A DNA stretch of 64,000 nt from JASHVB01 sp963762885. Lineage in GTDB: Bacteria > Pseudomonadota > Alphaproteobacteria > Acetobacterales > Acetobacteraceae. Below are positions 1 to 8,346 of this stretch, piece after piece. The notes under the pieces are model-generated. The model was not told where the DNA came from. It ran no database searches and saw nothing but the letters and a program-made list of their open reading frames with translations. The translations under genes and the position numbers were made by a program. Positions within the stretch are counted from its first letter, which is position 1. Each line of letters starts with the position of its first letter. The stretch spans positions 248,001-312,000 of the forward strand of contig CAVXNH010000056.1 of the NCBI GenBank assembly GCA_963762885.1, read 5' to 3'.

Positions 1-1
1 T

Positions 2-595
2 ACGACGAAGCAAGAGATGGACGCGCAGGCGTTGGAAGACACCGCGACCCAGGCGGCGACCGATCAGCAGTCGGCGATCGCAGCGCTGCGGCGCATCACC
101 GAGGAAGCGACGCTGATGCATCTCGCCGCTTTGCTGCTGGATGCGTCGCTGACCCAGGTCGAGATTGCCGGCACATCGGGAATGCTGTCGCGGATTGCCG
201 AGATGTTCCACACGATCACCGGCGGGACCTACACACGTCTCGAGGTCGATGATCCAGGCGACGGATCGGCGGGGCTGATCGCGGTGCAGGGCGCGTATCC
301 CGATGAACGCAAGAAGGTCACCGACCTGTCGGAGGGCGAGCGCGACCAGCTCTTTCTCGCGTTGCGGCTGGCGGCGATCGAGGATCACGTGCGTGCCGCT
401 CCACCCTTGCCGTTCGTCTGCGACGACATCTTGCAGACGTTCGATGACGAGCGGGCGATGGCCGCGATGCGGGCTCTGGTGCAACTCAGTGAAAGCGTGC
501 AGGTCATTTTGCTCAGTCACCACCGCCATCTGGCGGTATTGGGGCAACGTCTGGCGCCGGAGCAAATTCATCTTTGCGAGATGCAGGGGGTTTAG
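2..595 (+). CDS. SMC/Rad50-like ATPase, C-terminal part (YhaN-type)
   Basis: The reading frame is open from the left edge, so only the last ~197 codons are present. What remains is the C-terminal half of a split ABC-type ATPase head: an ABC signature (LSEGERDQLFLALRL), a Walker B strand ending in two acidic residues (PFVCDDILQTFDD) and a histidine switch (VILLSHHRH). The stretch before the signature is Ala/Gln/Glu-rich and helical, as expected where a long coiled coil returns to the head. This order and the wording of the signature match YhaN-family ATPases, large DNA-associated proteins usually encoded beside a SbcD-like nuclease; that partner would lie outside the window. The stop is followed within 5 bases by a palindromic repeat. 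The family call is good; the cellular role is inference. Confidence 0.8.
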   Translation, partial: TTKQEMDAQALEDTATQAATDQQSAIAALRRITEEATLMHLAALLLDASLTQVEIAGTSGMLSRIAEMFHTITGGTYTRLEVDDPGDGSAGLIAVQGAYPDERKKVTDLSEGERDQLFLALRLAAIEDHVRAAPPLPFVCDDILQTFDDERAMAAMRALVQLSESVQVILLSHHRHLAVLGQRLAPEQIHLCEMQGV

Positions 596-600
596 AACTA

Positions 601-760
601 CACCTCTCCCGCGGGAGCGGGAGAGGTCGAGACGCGTAGCGTCGAGGGTGAGGGTGATCGGGTCGGCACACTACGCCCTACCTGCTCACGTGCCGACCCG
701 ATCACCCTCACCCTCGTGCGCTTCGCGCCCTCGACCTCTCCCGCTCCCGCGGGAGAGGTA
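601..760. repeat. Palindromic repeat, family A, two inverted copies
   Basis: Two copies of one repeat face each other. The left arm (about 603-668) starts with CCTCTCCCGCGGGAGCGGGA and runs through GAGGGTGAGGGTGATCGGG. The right arm (about 691-759) is its reverse complement with minor changes. Each arm carries its own small hairpin, so the block can fold into one long cruciform. Other copies or fragments lie near 35567, 38643, 39666, 52315, 54276 and 60924. It sits directly after a stop codon, so it may also help end transcription, which is inference. Confidence 0.85.
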
Positions 761-817
761 TTTGGTGCGCACGCCCGGCCGGGCCTACAATCGCGCGACG
801 CAGAACGGAGGAAACCC

Positions 818-856
818 ATGGGCGCGAGCCACATGCGATCGGCGTGCCGCCGATGA
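818..856 (+). CDS. 12-codon upstream ORF overlapping the hydrolase start
   Basis: ATG at 818 follows a strong ribosome site (GGAGG about 7 bases upstream) and encodes the 12 residues MGASHMRSACRR. Its TGA overlaps the ATG at 853 of the next gene as ATGA. The hydrolase start has no Shine-Dalgarno sequence of its own. The arrangement suggests translational coupling, with ribosomes loading on the short ORF and re-initiating at 853. It could also be chance, or a sign that the true hydrolase N-terminus is disrupted by an indel. Confidence 0.3.
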   Translation: MGASHMRSACRR

Positions 857-1626
857 GCCGCAACATCAGCGTCTCCGGCGTCACACTGGAGATCGAGGAA
901 CGCGGCACCGGACGGCCGCTGTTGTTCCTGCATGCCGGCGAGGGATTGCAACCACGCCATCCATGGTTCGAAGCGCTCGCCGCGCGGTTCCACGTCATTG
1001 CGCCGCACCATCCCGGCTTCGGCGAATCCACGCTGCCGGACTGGTTCGGTACAGTGGACGATATCGCCTATCTCTACCTCGATCTTGCGCGGTCGCTGGG
1101 GTTGCAGGACGCCGTGCTGGTCGGCGCGGATTTTGGCGGCTGGATCGCGGCCGAGATGGCCGTGCACAACACGCAAGGTTTTGCGCATCTGGTGTTGGCG
1201 GCGCCGCTCGGCATCAAGTTGGGCGGCGTGACCGATCGCGACATCGTCGATATGCACGCAATTCCTCGCTCGGAATTCATGCGGTTGGCCTGGGCCGATC
1301 CGCAACGCGGCGAGATCGACTACACCGCGCTGCCGGAAAGCGAGCTGGCAGGGATCGTGCGCGGGCGCGAGGCCTTGGCGCTGTTCGGCTGGAAGCCCTA
1401 CATGCACAATCCGCGGCTGAAGCGCTGGCTGCATCGCATCGATATTCCGACGCTGCTGCTTTGGGGCGAGCAAGACCGCATCGTCACGCCGGCTTATGGC
1501 GAAGGCTGGTGCGCCGCCATTCCCGGCGCTCGGATAGAGCAAATCCGCGACGCCGGACACTTCCCGCATTGGGAGCAGCCGGCGGCTTTCGTCGAACGGG
1601 TCGCGGCTTTCGTCGGCCGGCACTGA
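853..1626 (+). CDS. Alpha/beta-fold hydrolase with Asp nucleophile elbow
   Basis: A 257-residue cytosolic alpha/beta hydrolase of normal length. The N-terminal strand ends in LLFLHAGEG (oxyanion region). The nucleophile elbow reads VLVGADFGGW, so the expected Ser is Asp93. The acid loop is LLLWGEQDRIV and the catalytic His is in DAGHFPHWEQP. An Asp at the elbow is typical of epoxide hydrolases and haloalkane dehalogenases, whereas esterases and C-C hydrolases use Ser. The start was taken at ATG 853, coupled to a short upstream ORF; a GTG at 844 would add three residues. The next gene, a luciferase-like flavin monooxygenase, begins 12 bases downstream on the same strand, so the two are probably co-transcribed and act on one substrate. 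That substrate is unknown. Confidence 0.8.
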   Translation: MSRNISVSGVTLEIEERGTGRPLLFLHAGEGLQPRHPWFEALAARFHVIAPHHPGFGESTLPDWFGTVDDIAYLYLDLARSLGLQDAVLVGADFGGWIAAEMAVHNTQGFAHLVLAAPLGIKLGGVTDRDIVDMHAIPRSEFMRLAWADPQRGEIDYTALPESELAGIVRGREALALFGWKPYMHNPRLKRWLHRIDIPTLLLWGEQDRIVTPAYGEGWCAAIPGARIEQIRDAGHFPHWEQPAAFVERVAAFVGRH

Positions 1627-1638
1627 AGGAAACATCCG

Positions 1639-2805
1639 ATGCGATCCTGGTATTTTTCCGAGATGGCGTATCATCCGGCGTGGCAGGAAGGCCTGAAGCG
1701 CGGCTCGCTACGGGTGATCCTCGCAAACGAAAACCTCGATCCCGCGGAGGCGCACAAGCTGCTGCACCGCTACCTGGACGAGTTCGCTTTGTGCGACGAG
1801 GTCGGGCTCGACATCATGGTGAACGAGCACCACAGCACGGCGACGTGCATGACGGTGTCGGTGCCGATGGCGCTGGCGGTGATCGCGCGCGAGACGAAGC
1901 AGGCGCGATTGCTGACCTTGGGCAACCCGATCGCCAACCGGCCCGATCCGGTGCGTGTCGCCGAGGAAATGGCGTGGCTGGACGTGTTGTCCGGCGGGCG
2001 GTTGGAGATGGGGTTGGTGAAGGGTGCGCCGTACGAGATCGCACCGGCCAACTCGAATCCGGCGCGACTAATGCGACGCTATTGGGAAGCGCATGACCTG
2101 ATCCTGAAGGCGCTGTCCACCACCGATGGGCCGTTCAACTGGGAAGGCGAATACTTCCATTACCGCAACGTCAACATCTGGCCGCGGCCGATTCAGCAGC
2201 CAACGCCTCCAGTTTGGATGACCGGGATGAGCGTGGACAGCGGGCGCCTGGCGGCGGAACGCGGCCACGTTATCGGGACGCTGCTGTCCGGCGGCACGGC
2301 GAAGCCGATGTACGACATGTATCGCCAGACCGCGCGCGATCTTGGTTGGGAAGCGGGGCCGGATCGCATGGCGTACGCCGCGGTGGTCGGCGTCGGGCAT
2401 ACGCGGGATGAGGGGCTGCGGCGCGCCGACCAGATCGCCGACTATGTGCGTACCGCGCCTGTCGTGGCGGAGCAATTCACCAATCCGCCGGGGTATAACT
2501 CGGTGGCGGCGAACGTGGCGATCCTGAAGGCGGGACCACGCGCGCATCGCATCGTCAAGGATCGCCAGGGCAACATGATCGATCACCGCAAGGCGTCGGT
2601 GCAGCAGTTCATGGATACCGACACGGTGTTCGCCGGGACACCCGACGACGTGTTCGACCAGATCAGGGAATTCAATGTGCGCATGGGTGGAGTGGGACAC
2701 CTGCTGTTCTTCGGTCAGGGTGGCTATTTGAGTCATCAGGACGCAATGGAGAACATCACGCTGTTCGGGCGCGAAGTGGCGCCGCGGCTGCGGGAGATGA
2801 ACTGA
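1639..2805 (+). CDS. LLM-class flavin-dependent oxidoreductase
   Basis: A 388-residue bacterial-luciferase-like monooxygenase (FMN/F420 TIM barrel). The family core is recognisable: a long N-terminal strand-helix region, LDIMVNEHHSTATC near residues 58-71, the glycine-rich LSGGRLEMGLVKGA, and the substrate-side WEGEYFHYRNVNIWPRP. Such enzymes use reduced flavin and oxygen to hydroxylate or cleave small organic molecules, with a separate reductase supplying the flavin. The ATG follows GAAGGAAAC at good spacing. It lies 12 bases after the alpha/beta hydrolase, a common pairing in which the monooxygenase product is hydrolysed. No reductase gene is adjacent. The family assignment is firm; the substrate is unknown. 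Confidence 0.87.
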   Translation: MRSWYFSEMAYHPAWQEGLKRGSLRVILANENLDPAEAHKLLHRYLDEFALCDEVGLDIMVNEHHSTATCMTVSVPMALAVIARETKQARLLTLGNPIANRPDPVRVAEEMAWLDVLSGGRLEMGLVKGAPYEIAPANSNPARLMRRYWEAHDLILKALSTTDGPFNWEGEYFHYRNVNIWPRPIQQPTPPVWMTGMSVDSGRLAAERGHVIGTLLSGGTAKPMYDMYRQTARDLGWEAGPDRMAYAAVVGVGHTRDEGLRRADQIADYVRTAPVVAEQFTNPPGYNSVAANVAILKAGPRAHRIVKDRQGNMIDHRKASVQQFMDTDTVFAGTPDDVFDQIREFNVRMGGVGHLLFFGQGGYLSHQDAMENITLFGREVAPRLREMN

Positions 2806-2855
2806 GGGGTGGTCCGGCCCGGCGAGATTGTTAGGCTTGGACCCGGCCACGACGA

Positions 2856-4469
2856 CTAAAGCACCGCACGGGGGAAAGTGTGGCGTATCTCGTCGCGCAA
2901 TTGGCGTGCTTCGTCTTCGCTGCGCCAGGGTGCGCGATAGCTGAAGTCATTGACCAGAGAATGGGCAAGCACCAGGTTCCGCTCCGCCTGCGCTTCCTTC
3001 GCTGCTACGACAGGCGGCACTTGGTGAAAGCCTATGCCACCCCAAAGCAGTTTGAAAAAAGGTCCAGGCTGGCCGTTGACGGGTTCGACCGTGCCGCCAT
3101 AGCCCATGCGCAGCAATCGCCCCGAATGCTCGACATGCTCGTGGCCGTATTCCCGGAAGCGCGTGTCGAAATAGCCGCCGAACAATAATGCCTCACGCGA
3201 GAACACGGCGCACTGGGCGGTGAGGCGGTTGCTGTAGATTGGATCCTGCACCGTGCCGGCGCCGAAGCCGGGAGCGAGGTGGTCCGCGATCCATGGCCCG
3301 GCTACGTTGGCATGTCCCCATTGCACCGCTGCATTCATCCACTCGAGTTCCCAATGGTCACGCGATGGATACGCATCATCCTCCAGCAGCACCACGACAT
3401 CGCAGCGCACCAACTGGGACAGCAGGAACAGGGCACGGTTCTTGTTCCACGCAATGCTCATGTTGCGCCCGGTCACGGTCAGCACCTGCCGCGCTCGGAG
3501 CATCTCCAATGTGCCGTCGGTGGAGCCGTCATCCGCCACGACGACGATGGTCCGAGGATGCCTGGTGTGCCGTTGCACGCGGTCCAGCGTCTCGCTCAAA
3601 ATCGCGCACCGATTATAGGTGATAATGCCGATGCCGAGCAGTAGCGGTATCGGGGCTGGAGTGGGGTGGGACTGAGTGGGAAGCGGCTGCGCAGGCAGCG
3701 GTTGGATCGGGCGGGGCTGCGCCGCCAGTGAGGTGTCGTGAAGCATCGCCCGTAGGCGCGGGATGAAACGCAGGATGCGGCGATCCGATACGGTCGCTGA
3801 CGTCTGCAAATTTAAATCGACGCGGGTCGGCGCTTGAACGGTGGTTGGAACGGGGTAGCAATTCACAACCAGTACGTCGTCGCAGCCTTGTGCCGGCGAT
3901 GCGTCCGCCGGTACAGGCTCACCGCGCGCGTTGCACATGGGACCGGTCAGATCGAAGCCAACGGGCGTGCCGGTTGTACTGCGAAGATCGGAGGTGCGCA
4001 GCAGCGTCGGCGCGGCACTGTCCCGTGGCAATGCGTCGGCGTAGCGAGTGGTGCAGTGGCCGATGACGAGCTGGCCGGGTCGCGTCTGGTGGCCCGGCGC
4101 GGCGAAGGTCAGCCGGCGCAGAAGCACTGCCGAGAACCCGTCGAACCGCGGCAACAATGTCCGTATCGAATCGGTGTTGAGCGGGTGGATGAACGCGTCG
4201 GTCTCAGCGATAATAGCCCAGGTGAAACGGTTGGCGTGATTGGTGACGAAATCGGCATGCGCAGCCGTCTGCCCGCCGTTGTGTGCCCAGTCGATCACGG
4301 CGGCCCAATGGCCGAAGCGCGAGCGCGCGATCAGGGCGGCGGTGCCATCGGTGCTGCCCTGGTCGTACAGCACGAAACGATCCACGCCGATCAGCCGATG
4401 GAACGCGATCCATTCGAGAATGCGGGGCGCCGCATCCTGAAACGCGGCGCAAAGGACGATCGTATCCAT
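2856..4469 (-). CDS. Two-domain glycosyltransferase (GT2-type tandem)
   Basis: A 537-residue protein built from two glycosyltransferase-like halves. Residues ~1-250 begin VLCAAFQDAAPRILEWIAFH and carry VDRFVLYDQGSTDGT, the pattern of the Glyco_tranf_2_4 / GT92-like group. A Pro/Gln-rich linker (repeats of QPLP and QSHPTP, ~270-300) leads to a second GT-A fold starting GIGIITYNRC with DDGSTDGTLEML and an EDDAYP acidic motif. The start was set at ATG 4469; the frame is open a further 1.1 kb upstream, but that part is antisense to the VanZ-like gene's own frame and does not read like protein. No signal peptide or membrane segment is seen, so it is probably cytosolic. The upstream neighbour is a VanZ-like membrane protein on the same strand. 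Confidence 0.78.
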   Translation of the reverse strand: MDTIVLCAAFQDAAPRILEWIAFHRLIGVDRFVLYDQGSTDGTAALIARSRFGHWAAVIDWAHNGGQTAAHADFVTNHANRFTWAIIAETDAFIHPLNTDSIRTLLPRFDGFSAVLLRRLTFAAPGHQTRPGQLVIGHCTTRYADALPRDSAAPTLLRTSDLRSTTGTPVGFDLTGPMCNARGEPVPADASPAQGCDDVLVVNCYPVPTTVQAPTRVDLNLQTSATVSDRRILRFIPRLRAMLHDTSLAAQPRPIQPLPAQPLPTQSHPTPAPIPLLLGIGIITYNRCAILSETLDRVQRHTRHPRTIVVVADDGSTDGTLEMLRARQVLTVTGRNMSIAWNKNRALFLLSQLVRCDVVVLLEDDAYPSRDHWELEWMNAAVQWGHANVAGPWIADHLAPGFGAGTVQDPIYSNRLTAQCAVFSREALLFGGYFDTRFREYGHEHVEHSGRLLRMGYGGTVEPVNGQPGPFFKLLWGGIGFHQVPPVVAAKEAQAERNLVLAHSLVNDFSYRAPWRSEDEARQLRDEIRHTFPRAVL

Positions 4470-4540
4470 GCGCGGTATCTTGGCATAATAACGCACCGCA
4501 CGCGAAGCGGGGGAAGCCGGGCCGTGGCGGTCATTCGAGG

Positions 4541-5797
4541 TTAGGACATTCGCACCGGGTGCCCGCTGACGCGTTCCGCCCGCACTGTGCCTGAGACAGC
4601 GCCGCGTCCCCGGGCGGCGTGGCGCAACAGCGCAAATGTGCTGCCGATCGCCACGGCGAGCACAGCGTCGGTGATTTCGGCCGGTCGGCCCGGCAGCCAG
4701 CATTCGATATAATTGACGGCCAAAAGCAGCACTGCTGTCACGAACGTCCCGATCGGCAGTCCGGCGCCCGCGCGACTGAGCAACCAGATCAACCCGCCGA
4801 ATTCGTAGAAATTCGCGGACAATTCCTGCACCGCCGGGCCGACTGCTCCGCGCATCAGGCTGGCGAATGGAACCCATCCGAAACCCTGCGCCGCGGCGCC
4901 AAACTGGAACGGCAATAGCCGTTGCACCACGATCAAGCCGGCCAGCGCAAGCGCCACAACGGCAAACCGCATCGGCATCCGGCGCAGCAGCACAACCCAG
5001 ATCAGGAAGGCTGCGGCTGCGCCGACCACATCGGTGAGCGTCAGTGCATTGTCGACGATCAGCACCTTGCCGAGGAACTCGCAACCACAAACCAACGGAA
5101 ACAGCAGCATGGAGCGGCGGTAACCGTAAAGCGAGTGAATAATGGCCGCGATCACCAGCCACGTAATCGTATGACTTGTCAATTCGCCCAGCGGCAGGCT
5201 TGGCGCGGAAAGCATTGGGCGCACCGCATGCCAGTATTTGTGCATGTCGATCATCGGCACGTAGGGGTAGAGCCGAGAGCCAAAAAACGACATCAACAGC
5301 AGCGATGCCGTGGGGTGCGTGCCAAGTTCGCGCATGAATGGCCAGCGCATGGACGCGCCAATCACCACCGCTGCCAGACCGCCCACGCCGGTCCCGATCG
5401 CGTTGGCATAGACGTCGCCCATCGAGGTTACCCGATCGCTGTCGTGGAACTGGGCGATCTCCATGCAGCAGGACAGCACGATGCCGGCGATCGTCATCAC
5501 CAGGACGCGCCGCAACGCAGGTAAGCGCGATGGCAGGACGCCAGCGCCAAAAAATCCAAACGGCAGGTACAGCAGGATGTTGGACAGCAGGTCGCCGCGG
5601 TGGTCCCACTCCAGCCAGGTACTCAGCAGGTAGAGCACCGGCCCGCCGGGATAGCTTCGCTCACGGTACTCGAACGGAAACAGCGAGCCATAGACAATGA
5701 AAACGGCGATCAGTAGCAGCACCACGGCGTAGGCACGGCGCGAACCTGCCACCGCATCATGGCCGGTGACGGTGCGATCGGACCCAGGATCGATCAT
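4541..5797 (-). CDS. VanZ-like multi-pass membrane protein
   Basis: A 418-residue protein with about ten hydrophobic segments. The first block is the VanZ-like signature: AVFIVYGSLFPFEYR, then the Asn/Phe-rich LLSNILLYLPFGFFGAG, and a later EIAQFHDSDRVTSMGDVYAN that resembles the conserved VanZ C-terminal DxxDxxxN motif. A second half of further helices makes it about twice the length of a plain VanZ domain. VanZ-like proteins are linked to glycopeptide resistance in Gram-positives, but most proteobacterial members are uncharacterised and often sit beside glycan genes, as here. The start is uncertain: ATG 5797 is used, and a TTG at 5839 would add 14 residues and overlap the upstream gene by 11 bases. 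Confidence 0.7.
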   Translation of the reverse strand: MIDPGSDRTVTGHDAVAGSRRAYAVVLLLIAVFIVYGSLFPFEYRERSYPGGPVLYLLSTWLEWDHRGDLLSNILLYLPFGFFGAGVLPSRLPALRRVLVMTIAGIVLSCCMEIAQFHDSDRVTSMGDVYANAIGTGVGGLAAVVIGASMRWPFMRELGTHPTASLLLMSFFGSRLYPYVPMIDMHKYWHAVRPMLSAPSLPLGELTSHTITWLVIAAIIHSLYGYRRSMLLFPLVCGCEFLGKVLIVDNALTLTDVVGAAAAFLIWVVLLRRMPMRFAVVALALAGLIVVQRLLPFQFGAAAQGFGWVPFASLMRGAVGPAVQELSANFYEFGGLIWLLSRAGAGLPIGTFVTAVLLLAVNYIECWLPGRPAEITDAVLAVAIGSTFALLRHAARGRGAVSGTVRAERVSGHPVRMS

Positions 5798-5828
5798 CGA
5801 TGGCTGGCCGATCGCCGGAACGTTTCGG

Positions 5829-6119
5829 TTATGCGCCAAGCAGTTCGCGCGCCAGCAATTCCCATTCGGCGTCCAGGCTCACCGTCGGCGGCACTCGGCC
5901 GGCGCGCTTGTACCAACCGGCGGCATTGCTCATGTCGCCCTCCTTGCGATGCAGGTAGGCGTGCACGCTGGAACCGGTGCGCTCTCGATCCTCCTGCGCG
6001 CAGCCATGCGCACGGTCCCAATCGCCCTTGGCATCCCACCACAGAGTTTGCAGCGCGTAGCTGAGGCCTTGAGGAGGTGCGGCTTCGGTGATGGTGGCGC
6101 GAAATTCTTCCAGGGTCAT
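5829..6119 (-). CDS. Small conserved hypothetical protein
   Basis: A 96-residue soluble, Trp- and Ala-rich helical protein. It begins MTLEEFRATITEAAPPQGLS and has the motifs LWWDAKGDWDRAH, VHAYLHRKEGD and AAGWYKRAGR, which read like one and a half TPR-like helical hairpins. I recognise the pattern as a conserved alphaproteobacterial small protein without known function. It starts one base after the stop of the racemase-like gene upstream (TGACATG), so the two are translated from one message. No signal peptide. Confidence 0.72.
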   Translation of the reverse strand: MTLEEFRATITEAAPPQGLSYALQTLWWDAKGDWDRAHGCAQEDRERTGSSVHAYLHRKEGDMSNAAGWYKRAGRVPPTVSLDAEWELLARELLGA

Positions 6120-6120
6120 G

Positions 6121-6786
6121 TCACGCTGCCTTTGCTGCCGGAAGCAACAGACGCTTCAGTTTATGCACCGCGGAATCCGGTGTTGTGAGCACTGTCTTTC
6201 CGGTGGCCTCGGCGACCAGCGGTGCGGCGCGCGCCAGGCTGAACTGGCCCAGCACCACAATGTCACAATCGCGCAGCGCGGTCGCCGTCTGTGCCGCGGC
6301 ACGATCGTGCGCGACCGGATCGCCCCGGTCCAACGCCGGCAGAGCCTCTGCCGCGAAGCAGGGCACCACCGTCACACGCGGCGCCACTGCGGCAAATTCC
6401 GCAGGCATGGACGCCAGCATCGGCGCAAACGTCGCCAACAGCCCGATGCGGGCAGAGGGACCGGCCAATGCCACCGCCTCCTCGATCATCGCTTCGTTGG
6501 GCTTCAACACCGGCAGCGGAGCAAGGTCGCGCACGCAGGCTTCGATACACGGACCGAACGCGGAACAGGTGAACAGGATGGCATCGGCGCCGCAATGCTT
6601 TGCATAGCGGGACAGCGTCAGGAAACGCTGCGTCATCGCCGGTGTCAGTGCGCCGTCGCGCGCCAGGTCGGCGGACAAGGAATCGTCAAGCAGGTTGGCC
6701 AGGGTTGCTTCCGGCCAGTCGCGGCGAAAGGCGGCGGCGATCGCCGGCACCGAATGACTGAGCGCATGGATCAGGGCAATCCGCAT
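6121..6786 (-). CDS. Asp/Glu racemase-family protein lacking the second cysteine
   Basis: A 221-residue member of the aspartate/glutamate racemase superfamily. The first half-site is clear: GADAILFTCSAFGPC with candidate catalytic Cys74. At the equivalent place in the second lobe the protein reads DIVVLGQFSLARA, so the second catalytic Cys normally found there is missing. Racemases of this fold need two cysteines; members with one Cys include decarboxylases and isomerases, so a function other than racemisation is likely. ATG 6786 (MRIALIHALSHS) is preferred to an upstream in-frame ATG at 6837. It forms a tight pair with the 96-residue gene that follows and is divergent from the MFS gene at 6959, with 172 bases between them. 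Confidence 0.75.
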   Translation of the reverse strand: MRIALIHALSHSVPAIAAAFRRDWPEATLANLLDDSLSADLARDGALTPAMTQRFLTLSRYAKHCGADAILFTCSAFGPCIEACVRDLAPLPVLKPNEAMIEEAVALAGPSARIGLLATFAPMLASMPAEFAAVAPRVTVVPCFAAEALPALDRGDPVAHDRAAAQTATALRDCDIVVLGQFSLARAAPLVAEATGKTVLTTPDSAVHKLKRLLLPAAKAA

Positions 6787-6958
6787 CGGACCGAGCCTCA
6801 CTCTGATGTTATCGCCGCGGACTTGTACACGCAACACGCGGTGACGCCACCCCGCCGTGGCTGGCCGCCTTCTTCAGCCGAAAGTTCTGGATGTTTGTCA
6901 ATCTTCGTCGCATCCTGCCCGCATCGGGGCGCAGAACCCGAACCTGGAGGATACGACG

Positions 6959-8272
6959 ATGACGGATCGTGAAACCGCCGTCATGCGCAAGGTCGCATGG
7001 CATCTCGTGCCGTTTCTCAGCCTGGCCTACCTGATCAACGTGCTCGATCGTTTCAATATCTCATTTGCGGCGCTGACCATGAACAAGGCGCTCGGCATGA
7101 GTGCGACGGAATACGGCCTCGGCGCCGGCGCGTTCTTCTGGAGCTACGTGCTGTTCCAGGTGCCTGCCAACATGGTACTCGCGAAGTTGGGAGCGCGGCG
7201 CTGGATCATGCTGATCATGCTGTTCTGGGGGCTGTGTTCGACCTGCATGGCGCTGGTCACCGACGTCACTACCTTCGTCATCGTCCGTTTCATGCTTGGT
7301 GTTGCCGAGGCCGGCTTCTTCCCCGGTGTGGCATTCTTCATGACGCGCTGGTTTCCATCCCGCCATCGCGGCCGCGCCATGGGCGTGTTTTACGCGACCG
7401 GCGCTTCGGCTGGCATCATCGGCGGCCCGATCGCCGGGCACCTGCTGGCACTGAACGGCTGGCTCGGTGTCGCAGGGTGGCAATGGATCTTTCTGGCGGA
7501 GGGGTTGCCGGCGATGCTGTTCGCCGCCGCCTGCCTGATTCTGCTGCGCGACCGTCCGTCCGAGGCCCGTTGGCTGCGCCCAGACGAATGCGAATGGCTG
7601 GAAGCGAAGCTGGAGGATGAACGCGAGGCCGCCGCGGGCAAGCATCTGCCCTTTGCCCGCGCCGTCATATCGCCAACCATCATCGTCCTGATGCTGGTCT
7701 ATGTGCTGGTCGGCTTCGGCGTGTACGGCAAGGCGTATTTCCTGCCACTGATGATCAAGAGCCTTGGTTTCAGCGACATGAATGTCGGCTACCTGACATC
7801 GCTCCCGGCGATCACCGGGGTGATCGGGATGATCTTCTTCTCGCGCAGTTCGGACCGCACCGGGGAACGCGTGTGGCACTTGATCATCCCGTGTTTGCTG
7901 GGCGGCATCGGTCTTGTGCTGGCCGGCTTGTTCCTGAGTGTCAGTCCCGTGCTGGCGATTGCCGCGTTCTGCGTGGCCAGCTTCGGCATCTCCGGCGCGC
8001 TGCCGGTATTCTGGAACTTGCCAACCGCGTTCCTTGGTTCGGCGGCCGCGGCGGGCGGTATCGCGGTGATCAACTCGGTCGGTAATATTTCAGGCTATGC
8101 GGCGCCACAGCTTGTCGGGCTGCTGCGCGACCTCACCGGCAACTATGAAATTCCCATGTTGGTGATGGGGGCGCTGGTGCTGCTGTCCGGCATGCTGGTG
8201 CCGCTGGCGGGACGCGTGCATGTCGGCGTGGCGGCGCCGGCCTATGCGAGAGGAGCAGGGAACCGGGGCTAG
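6959..8272 (+). CDS. MFS transporter, anion:cation symporter type
   Basis: A 437-residue major facilitator protein with 12 predicted membrane helices. The first helix contains the family hallmark LINVLDRFNISFAAL, followed by FFWSYVLFQVPANMVLAKLGARRW and the loop RWFPSRHRGRAMG. This is the pattern of the ACS group (phthalate, hexuronate, tartrate and similar organic anions with protons). ATG 6959 has GGAGG about 8 bases upstream; in-frame codons further upstream are not protein-like. It is divergent from the racemase-like operon, suggesting uptake of a small carboxylate that those enzymes handle. The substrate cannot be read from the sequence. Confidence 0.85.
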   Translation: MTDRETAVMRKVAWHLVPFLSLAYLINVLDRFNISFAALTMNKALGMSATEYGLGAGAFFWSYVLFQVPANMVLAKLGARRWIMLIMLFWGLCSTCMALVTDVTTFVIVRFMLGVAEAGFFPGVAFFMTRWFPSRHRGRAMGVFYATGASAGIIGGPIAGHLLALNGWLGVAGWQWIFLAEGLPAMLFAAACLILLRDRPSEARWLRPDECEWLEAKLEDEREAAAGKHLPFARAVISPTIIVLMLVYVLVGFGVYGKAYFLPLMIKSLGFSDMNVGYLTSLPAITGVIGMIFFSRSSDRTGERVWHLIIPCLLGGIGLVLAGLFLSVSPVLAIAAFCVASFGISGALPVFWNLPTAFLGSAAAAGGIAVINSVGNISGYAAPQLVGLLRDLTGNYEIPMLVMGALVLLSGMLVPLAGRVHVGVAAPAYARGAGNRG

Positions 8273-8346
8273 AAAAGGGCGGGGCTCAGGGACAGCACGC
8301 GACGTTTGACGGACCGCCCATGGCGCTTCGTGCCTGGCGTCCTCGG

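Noticed and set aside
303..2096. A 597-codon open frame on the plus strand
   Set aside because: It is Arg/Ala-rich out-of-frame sequence running across the family A repeat and over the hydrolase and monooxygenase genes, which have clear motifs in another frame.
4470..5609. N-terminal extension of the two-domain glycosyltransferase
   Set aside because: The frame is open but overlaps the VanZ-like gene on the same strand and has no domain-like sequence; ATG 4469 begins the recognisable domain.
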